Shown here piece by piece: positions 44,501 through 51,696 of a stretch of DNA of 64,000 nucleotides (position 1 is its first letter; each line of letters opens with the position of its first letter). Source of the DNA: Streptomyces fuscichromogenes (GTDB lineage: Bacteria > Actinomycetota > Actinomycetes > Streptomycetales > Streptomycetaceae); the NCBI RefSeq assembly GCF_014645815.1, contig NZ_BMML01000002.1, forward strand, positions 635,924 to 699,923. The letters are read 5' to 3'. The notes below the pieces were generated by a model, which ran no database searches, was not told where the DNA came from, and saw nothing but the letters and a program-made list of their open reading frames with translations. Made by a program: the position numbers and the translations under genes.

Positions 44501-45222
44501 AGAGCGACCCCACCGGCCTGGAAAGCTGCGGGGCTCACTTCTGCTCCGGCAACAACGGCACATACGGCGACTACCACTCCGAACAAGACCCCGGGTCGAG
44601 CGACTACAAGGGCTCCAGCCACTACTGCGACACGCACAAATGCAGCAGCGGAACAGCGCACGCGAGCAGCAAGAGCAGCACGAGTAGCACGAGTAGCACG
44701 AGCAGCACGAGTGAAGCCCGCAAGGCGGAGGAGCTCAAGCGGGAGCTTGCTGCTGAGAGGCGGAAGAACCAGGAGCTCAAGCGCGAGCTGGCTGCCGCGA
44801 AGGCCGATGCGGACAGCGGTCACAGTTTCTGGGACACGGGGGACACCGTCGTCAAGTGGGTCGGTCTGGCAGCGGCAGGCGCGGCGGGGTACTGCGCAAT
44901 CGCAGGTGCCGCCACCGAAGGCACCGCATATGTAGCCTGTGGAACAGTTGCGGCCGTAGTGGCCTCAGTTCTCGGTGTGTATACGACAGCCCGCTCTTGC
45001 GCCACGGGGGGACTGAGCACGGATTGCGTGATCGGTGTCGTCACTACGGTGGCCGGTGTTGGCGCACTCAGAGAAGGAAAATTCGGGTTGCAGGTGGGCA
45101 AGGGGGCGTGGAACGGGATGAAGTCGGGCTGGAATGCGGGGCGGTCGGCGGCGACATCCGGCTGGACCGCAGGGCGGTCGGCAGCGTCATCGACCTGGAG
45201 CAGGATCAGGGGACTTTTCTGA
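38599..45222 (+). CDS. Giant secreted RHS/YD-repeat protein, probable polymorphic toxin
   Basis: A 2207-residue protein. GTG 38599 follows GAGGGGGAG. A signal or membrane segment (LLAGWAAVLAWSLCLSVAFG) lies at about residues 27-46. After a variable N-terminal region the body consists of many YD repeats (YDALGRATSVW, YDADGNLLQTKDSRG, YDLSGNVTSQTE, YDAAGNTKTRT), forming the RHS shell, ending in the core REYDPTLGRFISLDPV, YTYAGSNPVTESDPTGL at about 1930-1975. The last 230 residues differ: a cysteine-rich linker, a coiled coil (EELKRELAAERRKNQELKRE) and a long glycine/alanine-rich hydrophobic stretch, with a basic tail and no nuclease motif I recognise. This tip is the expected toxin position. 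Two small membrane proteins follow as immunity candidates. Confidence 0.88.
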   Translation: MSGRRARGNSGAAGARYRRTAGRLLAGWAAVLAWSLCLSVAFGATATALTLSSATAGKPAAKPKADLGRSVTGLKPVPHKRVRLSDATRHTVVPTRTAWPTAKAGTLKLAAPKHSATTGSKATAAGTPVWAQAVAPRKGGYAGPSTVRVSVRSRSLSKRLGVSGPVWSLAAASSGASAVSGAGRMKVGLDYGAFSQALGGNYASRLRLVELPACALTMPQLAKCRAQTPLTSLNDPNKATVSADVTLAGTGSVKNAAASTAGAAVSAVYTGSVAGTATAQAASTSGAATVIAATDSTGQEGGGGGNYASTLSSAGSWAQSGSSGAFTYTYKVESPAATTSLAPDASLSYNSSSVDGKTANTQAQSSWVGDGWTTQDSFVAQEFTPCADSPEGSAGSVTTSDECYDGPILTMSLDGSSTSIVYDKDTSTYKLSDDNGETVTKVTGSSNGSGTYDTSYWVITERDGTKYYFGRNELPGWASGNDTTNSVDSERVYAAHSGDPCYDSTATSSYCTMAYKWHLDYVTTPTGDAMAYYYKQDTNYYGAHNGDSEVKYVRDSYLAHIDYGFTTATGPYGTVPDKIVYGASVRCTSTSSNCGSSETSSNASYYPDVPYDLICASGATCSAHGPSFFSTVRLTSITTQQYSVSSSGYVTVDSYALTQTEPSTGDATSATLWLSSVQRTGADTTAGGSTSSIAMPAVKFTGSALENRVSTATYPGLFRYRITAITNELGGVTGVSYTLPTACSTSATPSSNTASCFPEYWTPSGYISPMLDWFNKYAVQEVLETDTTGGSAAKETDYSYSGAAWHYDDDETTKAKYRTYGQWRGYQQVTTTTGNGSGDAQTKQVDSYYQGMDGDWLSSTSTRSVPLTDSQGGSHTDSPELAGRILESASYLGNGGGVDHSTITSYWISAATATRTRSGLPDLTAKASGTAEEWTRQRLTDKGSTSWRYNETDTTYDATRSDDDFGLPTYTYTHTVPADTDYDRCTATTYAPANTSANLVGLVSSTEEDSVACSGFTEGSTASVPNGLNTLGAPASVNRPDQVVSAIRTFYDDATFSTTFPQSAAPTTGLVTMVRKATDYGSGAFTWRTTARNTYDSTYHRLSGTTDGNGNTTTTSYTVNSAYLTTGQTVTQPTVSGVVHAASATLDPERGLTLTSTDVNHVVTTVQYDALGRATSVWKNSRATTSLANLTYTYTLSGTSLSGVVTSTLNDNSGYLTSVSIEDSLGRTRQIQTYTPQGGRLIDDTLYDSRGWTAKKNNDYWDSTTTPTLALDSVADNQVADQDVYTYDGLGRQVYDISEKNASVVSTTTTVYNGDATTVIPPTGGVTKTTRTDPLGRTGELDEYTTAPTLTTPLNAATGIFYLTGGATTATTYGFDGHNQQSTVTDAKNQVWTNTYDLAGEVVSTTDPTAGTSTMAYDADGNLLQTKDSRGDYVSYTYDALDRKTGEYAAATADQTAYTSTSSPGNQTAAWVYDNADTAISGMTYPVGHVTTATSYSGGYAYVQQAVNFNVFGESLGEETIIPSGAQGSVLGKTWKITHSYTSVNGLLWTDGYALGGGLPAETVTHGYNNDDEPNALATSAYSYLQSTTYSAYDQVAQVQLGSATSYAAVTDSYDAHTADLTDQLVTRSTTSPSSVDETAYKYDLSGNVTSQTETRSGSSSTAETQCYAYDPLDRLTSAWTTASTATDTCNATPTSSDHSMVGDGISGGTYWTSWTYDDIGNRLTQTQHTVSGTGNDTLTTSAWSSTQPNTLTGTTNTGGNTSSTSYTYDAAGNTKTRTTGTGDQTLTWNNAEQLTNISNSTTGTTTSYIYDADGNLLLQIDPGTTTLYLGSEQITLNDSAGTATGVRYYTAPGGATIVRTGTGTNYGFELASDQHGTNTLSLDNTAQTPTWRQFDPYGNARGTTTTWADNRTFLDKTTDTTTGLTDIGAREYDPTLGRFISLDPVFEATSPQELGGYTYAGSNPVTESDPTGLESCGAHFCSGNNGTYGDYHSEQDPGSSDYKGSSHYCDTHKCSSGTAHASSKSSTSSTSSTSSTSEARKAEELKRELAAERRKNQELKRELAAAKADADSGHSFWDTGDTVVKWVGLAAAGAAGYCAIAGAATEGTAYVACGTVAAVVASVLGVYTTARSCATGGLSTDCVIGVVTTVAGVGALREGKFGLQVGKGAWNGMKSGWNAGRSAATSGWTAGRSAASSTWSRIRGLF

Positions 45223-45307
45223 GGAGTGGCGTGGCTAGTCGGTCAGCGACAAGAGTGCACCCCTGTGCCGGGCGGACGCCCTGCACAGGGGCGGAAGGCG
45301 GTTGGTC

Positions 45308-45835
45308 GTGAAGCGGTGGCGGGACAGACAGATATTCGGCTGGATGCTCATCCTGGGCTTCGCCGTCTTCGAAGCATGGACTCTGTGGCATAGCTCCGAT
45401 CCGACCTTCTTCAAGGTATCGGCTTTGAGTGGAACCTATTCGCTGCTGGTGCTGTATGCCTTGAGCCTTCTACGGCCGGGAGTGCGCAGCGAGCACGATG
45501 CGCTCATTGTCAGGAACTTCTCCGCCACTTACACGATTCCCTGGGCGTGTATCCGTGAGGTGGATGTGAAGGAAGGGCGGGGTGTTCAGGTCCGTGTCGA
45601 AGGCCGGGAAGAGCCGGTGTCGCTCGAAGCGTTCAACGGTTGGCCCGCTGTCGGAAGGGCCGTGCACATCCGCGATGAAATCGACGTGGCGCGGCGCACC
45701 CGTGCGGTAGAGCCCAGCGGCGAAGTGGTCGAGGTGCCGTCCCGTGGCTACATGGAGTTGGTTCTCGTCATTCCGATCGTCATCATGCTTGGTGCGTTTT
45801 TGTTCGAAGGCGTCCGCTGGCTCATTGACCGCTAG
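45308..45835 (+). CDS. Small membrane protein with PH-like domain, candidate immunity protein 1
   Basis: About 175 residues from GTG 45308 (GGAAGG upstream; TTG 45302 also possible). Two N-terminal membrane helices (IFGWMLILGFAVFEAWTLW; LSGTYSLLVLYALSLL) are followed by a soluble segment with the bacterial PH-like pattern (DALIVRNFSATYTIPWACIR, VDVKEGRGVQVRVEGREEP) and a C-terminal helix (ELVLVIPIVIMLGAFLFEG). GC content is lower than in flanking housekeeping-like genes. It lies 85 bases downstream of the RHS gene and five bases before the next gene. A membrane immunity role against the hydrophobic RHS tip is inference from position and topology. Confidence 0.7.
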   Translation: MKRWRDRQIFGWMLILGFAVFEAWTLWHSSDPTFFKVSALSGTYSLLVLYALSLLRPGVRSEHDALIVRNFSATYTIPWACIREVDVKEGRGVQVRVEGREEPVSLEAFNGWPAVGRAVHIRDEIDVARRTRAVEPSGEVVEVPSRGYMELVLVIPIVIMLGAFLFEGVRWLIDR

Positions 45836-45839
45836 CCCG

Positions 45840-46346
45840 GTGGCCCGCTTCGTGGCCAGAGTGCAGAACCAGCTCAGCGTAGTGGTGATCGACCGTGGCA
45901 GGAAACTGGTGTTGGCCGTGATGTCCTGGACCGCCCTTGCGGGTGCCGTCGCTTTCGCCGCTCTTTCCGCCCGCTCCTGGGTGCGAGCGGTCAGGTATTG
46001 GCGTGATGCTACGGCGCCCACGTCGGTGATGGCTTTTTCGCGGCTTCTCGGTCCGAAATCCCGCCGAAGGCTCGAATGCGGTTGTGTACTCGACGCCGTC
46101 TGCCTGAGCGGCTTGACGCTCCTTCTGCTCGGGGGCGTCTGGCTGCCGCCCGCGGGGAGCCCGGCCGCGGCGAACCCGGTCGCGTTGGGAATCGCGACCG
46201 CAGGGCTGACTGTTTTTCTCCTCGGGCTCGTGGCCCAGATCTCTCTCGTCTTTTGGGGCCGGCCCTCGTTCGTGATCCCGAAACATGCCAAGGGGGAATT
46301 CCGCGAGGACCCGCCTCGTCGCGATGCCACCACTTCCGGCCCGTAG
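45840..46346 (+). CDS. Small membrane protein, candidate immunity protein 2
   Basis: About 168 residues from GTG 45840; a later GTG at 45855 is also possible, and no strong ribosome site is seen for either, which fits translational coupling to the preceding gene. Three hydrophobic segments (LVLAVMSWTALAGAVAFAAL; LSGLTLLLLGGVWLPPA; GIATAGLTVFLLGLVAQISL) and a cytoplasmic tail ending RRDATTSGP. No family is recognised. With the gene before it, it forms a two-gene unit behind the RHS gene and ends directly at the duplicated desulfurase fragment. Confidence 0.6.
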   Translation: MARFVARVQNQLSVVVIDRGRKLVLAVMSWTALAGAVAFAALSARSWVRAVRYWRDATAPTSVMAFSRLLGPKSRRRLECGCVLDAVCLSGLTLLLLGGVWLPPAGSPAAANPVALGIATAGLTVFLLGLVAQISLVFWGRPSFVIPKHAKGEFREDPPRRDATTSGP

Positions 46347-46353
46347 GCGCCTT

Positions 46354-46519
46354 GGGTCAGAGGAAGGCGGCGAGGCCGTCCAGGAGCCGGTCCACGTCGT
46401 CGGGGGTGTTGTAGGGGGACGGCCCCGCCCGTAGCGCGGGGCCTTGGAGCTTCAGCACGGTGAAGGGCTCGTGTGCGTAGAGCGATCCCGCGGGTGCCGG
46501 CACGTCGTGTGCGGCCAGG
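46354..46519 (-). pseudogene. Duplicated 3' fragment of the cysteine-desulfurase-like gene
   Basis: Bases 46354-46519 match 30481-30648 with only about ten differences. In frame the fragment encodes PAPAGSLYAHEPFTVLKLQG and continues to YNTPDDVDRLLDGLAAFL before the TGA at 46357. The 5' four-fifths of the gene are missing. It is the first part of a decayed copy of the desulfurase-LysR locus, in the same orientation as the original. Confidence 0.92.
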
Positions 46520-46650
46520 GCCGGGGTGCCTTCGCTCTGGCGTCCGGCCGGCGAGACGCAAAGCGACGGATCCCGGAGCGGCGGTTCACGAACGACGGCG
46601 CTCTTCCAGGAGGCCGCGACCGGCATCGCGAACCGTGGGATCGCCGCCGT
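46520..46650 (+). pseudogene. Duplicated desulfurase-LysR intergene and lysR fragment
   Basis: Bases 46520-46594 resemble the original intergenic sequence 31728-31800, including GGGGTGCCTT, CTCTGGCGTCC and GCGATGGATCCC-like blocks. From about 46599 the plus strand encodes ALFQEAATGIANRGIA, matching ARFQDAASGIANREIA of the LysR protein at 31801. The lysR start and about 70 codons are deleted and the rest is lost after about 46650. Confidence 0.85.
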
Positions 46651-46764
46651 GGCCGGCCCGGCCTCCCGGTGATGGCCGGTGCCGCTTCTCCCGGCCCCGC
46701 GGGCAAGGCCCCCTCGCAGAGATATTGCGCGAGGTCTTGACGTGCCCCGTCCCGTTGCGTAGAT

Positions 46765-46794
46765 ATGACTGCGCAGTCATGACAGCGCAGTCAT
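46765..46794. promoter_or_regulatory. LacI-type operator, two overlapping palindromes
   Basis: ATGACTGCGCAGTCAT (46765-46780) is a perfect 16-bp palindrome with the central CG-containing GCGC typical of LacI-family operators. A second, nearly perfect copy (ATGACAGCGCAGTCAT) overlaps it by two bases at 46779-46794. They are 48-77 bases upstream of the lacI-family start, so autoregulation is likely. Confidence 0.75.
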
Positions 46795-46841
46795 ACGGCA
46801 GACGGGCACTAGGATTCGGATGCCGACGATCGGGAGACACC

Positions 46842-47930
46842 ATGACATCAGGGGCAGGGCGCGGCGCAGGGGCCGCACCGCGCAGCGTGGACGTCGCACG
46901 CCTGGCCGGGGTGTCGCAGAAGACCGTGTCCCGGGTCATGAACGACGAGCCCTACGTCTCCGCCGACGTGCGCCGTCGCGTCCTGGCGGCCGCCGACGAA
47001 CTCGGCTACCGCTCGAACAACGCGGCCCGCGTCCTGGCCTCCGGTCGCACCAGGTCCATCGGTGTGGTGACGCTCGGCACGGCCCTGTACGGTCCGGCCT
47101 CGCTGCTCATGGGCGTCGAGCGTGCCGTGCGGGACAACGGCTACGCGCTCCGTGTCGTCAACACCATGGAAGGTGACACGGCGGGCATCGCCGGCGCCGT
47201 GGACTCGCTGCTCGACCAGGGCGTGGACGGCATCGTCATCTCCGAGCCCATCGACGAGGAGGGCGGCGCGGATCTCTCCTCCCGGGTCGACGTGCCGGTC
47301 CTCGTCCTCGGCGCACCCCCGCCGTTCCCCGCCCCCCACCTGGTGACCGCCGGGATCGTCTCCGGCCAGATGGCACGGGCCGCCACCGAGCACCTGCTGG
47401 AGCTGGGCCACCCCACCGTCCACCACCTCGCCGGCCCGCAGCGCTGGTACTCGGCCCGGGACCGCCTCGACGGATGGCGCTCGGCGCTCGCCGCGCACGG
47501 CCGGCCCCGGCCACCGTTCGTCGAGGGCGACTGGTCGGCAGCCTCCGGCTACGCGGCCGGCCGGCAGCTGGCCGCCGACCCCGGCGTGACCGCGGTGTTC
47601 GCCGCCAACGACGACATGGCCATCGGCCTGATCCGCGCGCTGACGGAAGCCGGGCGGCGGGTGCCGGAGGACGTCAGCGTGGTCGGCTTCGACGACATCC
47701 CCCTCGCCGCCTACGTGACCCCGCCGCTGACCACGGTGCGTCAGCCGTTCGACGCCATGGCGCAGGACGGCCTGAAACTCCTGGTGCACGCCATCGAGAG
47801 CCCGCAGGCCGACCCGCTGCCGATGACCGACCCACCGGTCGAACTCGTCGTCCGCTCCTCGGCGACCGCGCCCCCGCGGCCCGGCACGACACCGGGCGGC
47901 ATCCGGACCGCACGCTCCCCGCACGACTGA
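46842..47930 (+). CDS. LacI-family transcriptional regulator
   Basis: A 362-residue repressor. The N-terminal helix-turn-helix and hinge read SVDVARLAGVSQKTVSRVMN, AADELGYRSNNAARVLASGR; the effector domain is a PBP1 fold with IGVVTLGTALYGPASLLMGV, DGIVISEPI, LELGHPTVHHLAGPQ, VFAANDDMAIGLIRALTEAG and VVGFDDIPLAAYVTPPLTTV. CGGGAG lies five bases before ATG 46842. It sits upstream of a sugar ABC importer and a GH42 beta-galactosidase on the same strand and should repress them until a galactoside-derived inducer binds. A long gap (47931-48455) separates it from the transporter, so that operon may have its own promoter. Confidence 0.93.
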   Translation: MTSGAGRGAGAAPRSVDVARLAGVSQKTVSRVMNDEPYVSADVRRRVLAAADELGYRSNNAARVLASGRTRSIGVVTLGTALYGPASLLMGVERAVRDNGYALRVVNTMEGDTAGIAGAVDSLLDQGVDGIVISEPIDEEGGADLSSRVDVPVLVLGAPPPFPAPHLVTAGIVSGQMARAATEHLLELGHPTVHHLAGPQRWYSARDRLDGWRSALAAHGRPRPPFVEGDWSAASGYAAGRQLAADPGVTAVFAANDDMAIGLIRALTEAGRRVPEDVSVVGFDDIPLAAYVTPPLTTVRQPFDAMAQDGLKLLVHAIESPQADPLPMTDPPVELVVRSSATAPPRPGTTPGGIRTARSPHD

Positions 47931-48315
47931 CCGCACGCGGCCGCCTCGCACCCGGCCGCACGCACGCCCCCCCCGCACCCCCCGACCCCCCGCCCCCCAC
48001 GCACCACCCGCACCCGACCGCGCACGGTCCCACCCAGGAACGGAGACCCGCCCACACCACAGCCACCCGCACCCCTCGGCACTGCCACCGGCGCCCGAGC
48101 GCCGAACACCGCACCAGCACCACCCCGGCCCCGTGACGCCCGCGCCCACACCGCCACCGGCGTCGCCCCGGCTCCCCGACAGCGGGTACGACCGGTCCCA
48201 GGCCTCGAACAGGCCCCGCACCGGCCGCCGCCGCTCGCTCCCCGTCACGCCCGCACCGGCGTGATCCTCTCTCAGCACCCGTACCCGGTACGCATGACGG
48301 GCCCGGGCCAGAGCC
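47931..48315. other. C-rich, G-poor intergenic stretch
   Basis: Between lacI and the sugar operon the plus strand is strikingly rich in C and poor in G for about 200 bases (47960-48140), with runs of five to seven C. No protein-coding frame is credible. C-rich, G-poor RNA just after a stop codon is the type of sequence used by Rho factor, so a Rho-dependent terminator or regulated leader is possible. Confidence 0.4.
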
Positions 48316-48358
48316 GGCAGGGAGGGCGCCTCCCCTGACAGGCCCCGCCCTCCCTGCC
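48316..48358 (+). terminator. Strong hairpin between lacI and the sugar operon
   Basis: GGCAGGGAGGGC (48316-48327) and GCCCTCCCTGCC (48347-48358) are perfect 12-base complements around a 19-base loop. It is 386 bases after the lacI stop and about 100 bases before the solute-binding protein start. There is no U-run, as usual in Streptomyces; terminator or leader attenuator are both possible. Confidence 0.5.
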
Positions 48359-48455
48359 CCGCCCGTCATCGCCGCACACAACGCCTCACCCACCCGAATT
48401 CAGCACGCCGTCGACCGGTGTGCCGATCCCTCACACCCTTCTGCGGGAGTTCACC

Positions 48456-49847
48456 ATGTCCGGACCCTTCGCCAGCCCCTCCCCGTCGCCCCTGACCCGT
48501 CGTGGTTTCCTCGCCGCCACGGGCGCGCTGTCACTGGCCGCCACCCTGACCGCCTGCGGCGGCGACGGCGGCTCCACCGGCGGTTCCTCCGCCAAGGCGG
48601 TCAGCCAGGCCGACATCGACAAGGCCATGAAGACCCCGACCGAGCTGACGTTCTGGACCTGGGTCCCGAACATCGACAAGGAGGTCGCGCTCTTCGAGAA
48701 GAAGTACCCGGCCGTCAAGGTCAAGGTCGTCAACGCCGGTCAGGGCACGCCCCAGTACACCAAGCTGCGCACCGCGCTCAAGGCCGGCAGCGGCGCCCCG
48801 GACATGGTGCAGCTGGAGTTCCAGGCCATTCCGACGTTCACCGTCACCGACAGCCTGCTGGACCTGCGCCCGTACGGCGCCGCCAAGCTCAAGTCCACCT
48901 TCGTGGACTGGACCTGGGGCCAGGTCAGCGGCAGCGGCGGCGAGGTCTGGGCGATCCCCCAGGACACCGGCCCGATGGGCATGCTGTACCGCAAGGACAT
49001 CTTCGACAAGCACGGCATCGAAGTCCCCACCACCTGGGACGAGTTCGCCGCGGCGGCCCGCAAGCTCCACAAGGCCGACCCGGACGTCTACCTCACCAAC
49101 CTCGCGGCCAACCAGCCCGCCGCCTGGCACGGCCTGCTCTGGCAGGCGGGCGGCAAGCCGTACGTGACCTCCGGCAGGAGCGACATCACCGTCAGCGTCG
49201 ACGACGCGGTCTCCAGGAAGCTCGGCGACTACTGGGGCGCCCTCGCCAAGGAGGGCGTGATCGGCGTCGAGCCGGACTTCACCGACGGCTGGTACGCCGC
49301 CCTCAACAAGGGCAAGTACGCCACCTGGCTCACCGGGGCCTGGGGCCCGGCCTTCCTCTCCGGCTCGGCCAAGGCCACCGCCGGCAAGTGGCGGGTGGCC
49401 CCGCTCCCGCAGTGGGACGCCGCCAAGCCCAGTGCCGGCAACTGGGGCGGCTCGACCACCGCGGTCGTCCGCTCCACCAAGAACCCGGTCGCGGCCGCGG
49501 TGTTCGCGCAGTTCCTCAACAGCGACCCGGCCAGCGCCAGGATGTTCGCCACCGAGCAGTTCTTCTTCCCGGCGACCAAGGCACTGCTCGCCGACTCCTC
49601 CTTCCTCGGGGACGCGCCCGCCTTCTACGGCGGCCAGAAGGTCAACAAGGTCTTCGCCGAGATCAGCACCGAGGTCGACCCGTCCTTCCAGTGGCCGCCG
49701 TTCCTCGACCGGGTGGCCACGGACTGGACCGAGACCGTCGGCAAGTCCCTCGCCGACAAGTCCGACACCGTCCGCGCCCTCGGTTCCTGGCAGTCGCGCA
49801 TCACGACCTTCGCCAAGAGCCAGGGCTTCACGGTCAAGGGAGGCTGA
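48456..49847 (+). CDS. Sugar ABC transporter solute-binding lipoprotein (CUT1 family)
   Basis: A 463-residue extracellular binding protein. The N-terminus has a twin arginine ([10 protein letters not shown]) and a lipobox ATLTAC, so it is a probable Tat-exported lipoprotein. The body has the family pattern [60 protein letters not shown] and [15 protein letters not shown], typical of oligosaccharide-binding CUT1 proteins. ATG 48456 has GCGGGAG upstream. First gene of an operon with two permeases and a GH42 enzyme; the ligand is probably a beta-galactoside or galacto-oligosaccharide. No ATPase gene is present, so a shared MsiK-type ATPase likely energises it. Confidence 0.93.
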   Translation: MSGPFASPSPSPLTRRGFLAATGALSLAATLTACGGDGGSTGGSSAKAVSQADIDKAMKTPTELTFWTWVPNIDKEVALFEKKYPAVKVKVVNAGQGTPQYTKLRTALKAGSGAPDMVQLEFQAIPTFTVTDSLLDLRPYGAAKLKSTFVDWTWGQVSGSGGEVWAIPQDTGPMGMLYRKDIFDKHGIEVPTTWDEFAAAARKLHKADPDVYLTNLAANQPAAWHGLLWQAGGKPYVTSGRSDITVSVDDAVSRKLGDYWGALAKEGVIGVEPDFTDGWYAALNKGKYATWLTGAWGPAFLSGSAKATAGKWRVAPLPQWDAAKPSAGNWGGSTTAVVRSTKNPVAAAVFAQFLNSDPASARMFATEQFFFPATKALLADSSFLGDAPAFYGGQKVNKVFAEISTEVDPSFQWPPFLDRVATDWTETVGKSLADKSDTVRALGSWQSRITTFAKSQGFTVKGG

Positions 49848-49849
49848 CG

Positions 49850-50737
49850 ATGGCCACCACCCCGGCCCGCCGGGGCCACGGCACGGCGGGCGCCCTGTTC
49901 ATCGCCCCGTTCATGGCGCTGTTCCTGCTGCTCTTCCTGGCCCCGCTCGGCTACGCCGCCTACCTGAGCCTCTTCCAGGAGCGGCTGATCGGCGGCTCGA
50001 CCTTCGTCGGCCTGGACAACTACGTGACGGCCCTGAAGGACCCGCTCCTCCTCAAGGGCATCGGCCGCGTGGCGCTGTTCTTCGTCATCCAGGTCCCCGT
50101 GATGCTGCTGCTCGCCCTCGTCCTCGCGCTCGCGCTGGACAGCGGCCTGCTGCGGCTCGCCCGGGTCATCCGGCTCGGCATCTTCGTCCCGTACGCCGTC
50201 CCGAGCGTGATCGCCGCCCTCATGTGGGGCTACCTCTACGGCCCGGACTTCGGCCCCTTCGCCCAGATCAGCCACGACCTCCACCTGCCGGCCCCGCACT
50301 TCCTCAGCGACAGCTGGATGCTCGGCAGTCTGGCGAACATCGTGACCTGGGAGTTCGCCGGCTACAACATGATCATCCTGTACGCGGCGCTGCGCACCAT
50401 CCCCGCCGAGCTCTACGAGGCGGCCGCCATGGACGGCGCCGGAGCCTGGCGGATCGCCTGGTCCATCAAACTCCCCGCGCTGCGCCCGGCGCTGACCCTC
50501 ACCCTGCTGTTCTCGGTGATCGGCAGCTTCCAGCTGTTCAACGAACCGAACCTGCTGATGAAGGTCGCGCCGGACGTCATCGACAGCTCCTACACCGCCA
50601 ACCTGTACGCCTACTCCGTCGCCTTCATCAGCCAGCAGACCAACTACGCGGCCACGGTGTCCTTCATCCTCGGGCTGGTCATCGTGATCGTGTCGTACGC
50701 CTTCCTGCTCACGGCGAACCGCGGGAGGACCTCATGA
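49850..50737 (+). CDS. Sugar ABC transporter permease (MalF/LacF-like)
   Basis: A 295-residue permease with six hydrophobic helices, the first at FIAPFMALFLLLFLAPLGYA. The EAA loop reads ELYEAAAMDGAGAWRIAWSI, followed by KLPALRPALTLTLLFSVIGS, which contacts the ATPase. The start is two bases after the solute-binding protein stop; the stop overlaps the next permease start by ATGA. It forms the channel together with the following gene product. Confidence 0.94.
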   Translation: MATTPARRGHGTAGALFIAPFMALFLLLFLAPLGYAAYLSLFQERLIGGSTFVGLDNYVTALKDPLLLKGIGRVALFFVIQVPVMLLLALVLALALDSGLLRLARVIRLGIFVPYAVPSVIAALMWGYLYGPDFGPFAQISHDLHLPAPHFLSDSWMLGSLANIVTWEFAGYNMIILYAALRTIPAELYEAAAMDGAGAWRIAWSIKLPALRPALTLTLLFSVIGSFQLFNEPNLLMKVAPDVIDSSYTANLYAYSVAFISQQTNYAATVSFILGLVIVIVSYAFLLTANRGRTS

Positions 50738-51669
50738 CCACCGTGACCCCCACGGCCGCCACCTCCTCGAAGGCCGGGCGGCCGCCCGCCGCGGCGCGGT
50801 CGCGGCGCCGGTCGTCGGCCCACCGGCGCAGCACCCCGCTGACGATCGCCATGCTGGCCGTCCTGGCCTACTTCCTGCTGCCCCTGTGCTGGCTGCTCAT
50901 CGCCTCCACCAAGAGCACCCAGGACCTGTTCAACAGCTTCGGTCTGTGGTTCTCGCACGCCCCGCAGCTGCTGTCGAACGTCAGGGCCACCTTCACCCAG
51001 GACGACGGTGTCTTCGGCCGCTGGCTGCTCAACACCGTCCTGTACGCGGGCGTCAGCGCGGCCGGTGCCGCACTGCTCGCGGCCGCCGCCGGGTACGGCT
51101 TCGCCAAGTACCGCTTCCGTGGACACGGCGCCGCCTTCAACCTGGTCCTGGGCGCCATCATGATCCCGACCACCGCGCTGGCCATCCCCACCTACCTGCT
51201 CTTCGCCAAGGCGGGCCTGGTCAACACCCCCTGGGCCGTCATCCTGCCCTCGCTCGTCAGCCCCTTCGGCCTCTACCTCATGCGGATCTACGCCGAGGAC
51301 GCCGTCCCCGACAGCATCGTCGAGGCGGCCCGCATGGACGGCGCCGGAGAGGTCCGGATCTTCTGCACCATCGCGCTGCGGCTGCTGGCACCCGGCCTGG
51401 TGACCGTCGTACTGTTCACGCTCGTCGCCACCTGGAACAACTACTTCCTGCCGCTGATCATGCTCAACGACCCGAACCTTTACCCCATCACGGTCGGGCT
51501 CTCCTCCTGGGCCGCCCAGGCCCAGAACGGCGGCGCCGGAGCCAGCAGCGACATGCTCGCCCTCGTCGTGACCGGCTCCCTGATCTCGGTCGTCCCGCTC
51601 GTCCTGGCCTTCCTCCTGCTCCAGCGGTACTGGCAGAGCGGGTTGGCCACCGGCGGCGTCAAGCAGTAA
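50734..51669 (+). CDS. Sugar ABC transporter permease (MalG/LacG-like)
   Basis: A 311-residue permease. A basic serine-rich cytoplasmic leader (RSRRRSSAHRRS) precedes six helices beginning at IAMLAVLAYFLLPLCWLLIA. The EAA loop is SIVEAARMDGAGEVRIFCTI. MIPTTALAIPTYLLFAKAGL and ATWNNYFLPLIML are conserved CUT1 MalG features. ATG 50734 overlaps the previous stop. The beta-galactosidase gene starts 28 bases after its stop. Confidence 0.94.
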   Translation: MTTVTPTAATSSKAGRPPAAARSRRRSSAHRRSTPLTIAMLAVLAYFLLPLCWLLIASTKSTQDLFNSFGLWFSHAPQLLSNVRATFTQDDGVFGRWLLNTVLYAGVSAAGAALLAAAAGYGFAKYRFRGHGAAFNLVLGAIMIPTTALAIPTYLLFAKAGLVNTPWAVILPSLVSPFGLYLMRIYAEDAVPDSIVEAARMDGAGEVRIFCTIALRLLAPGLVTVVLFTLVATWNNYFLPLIMLNDPNLYPITVGLSSWAAQAQNGGAGASSDMLALVVTGSLISVVPLVLAFLLLQRYWQSGLATGGVKQ

Positions 51670-51696
51670 CACCCCCTACTCTCCGGAGGTTTGTCC

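Noticed and set aside
44521..45222. RHS tip as a known nuclease or deaminase toxin
   Set aside because: No HNH, GHH, WHH, deaminase or ADP-ribosyltransferase motif is visible; the tip is a coiled coil and a hydrophobic stretch.
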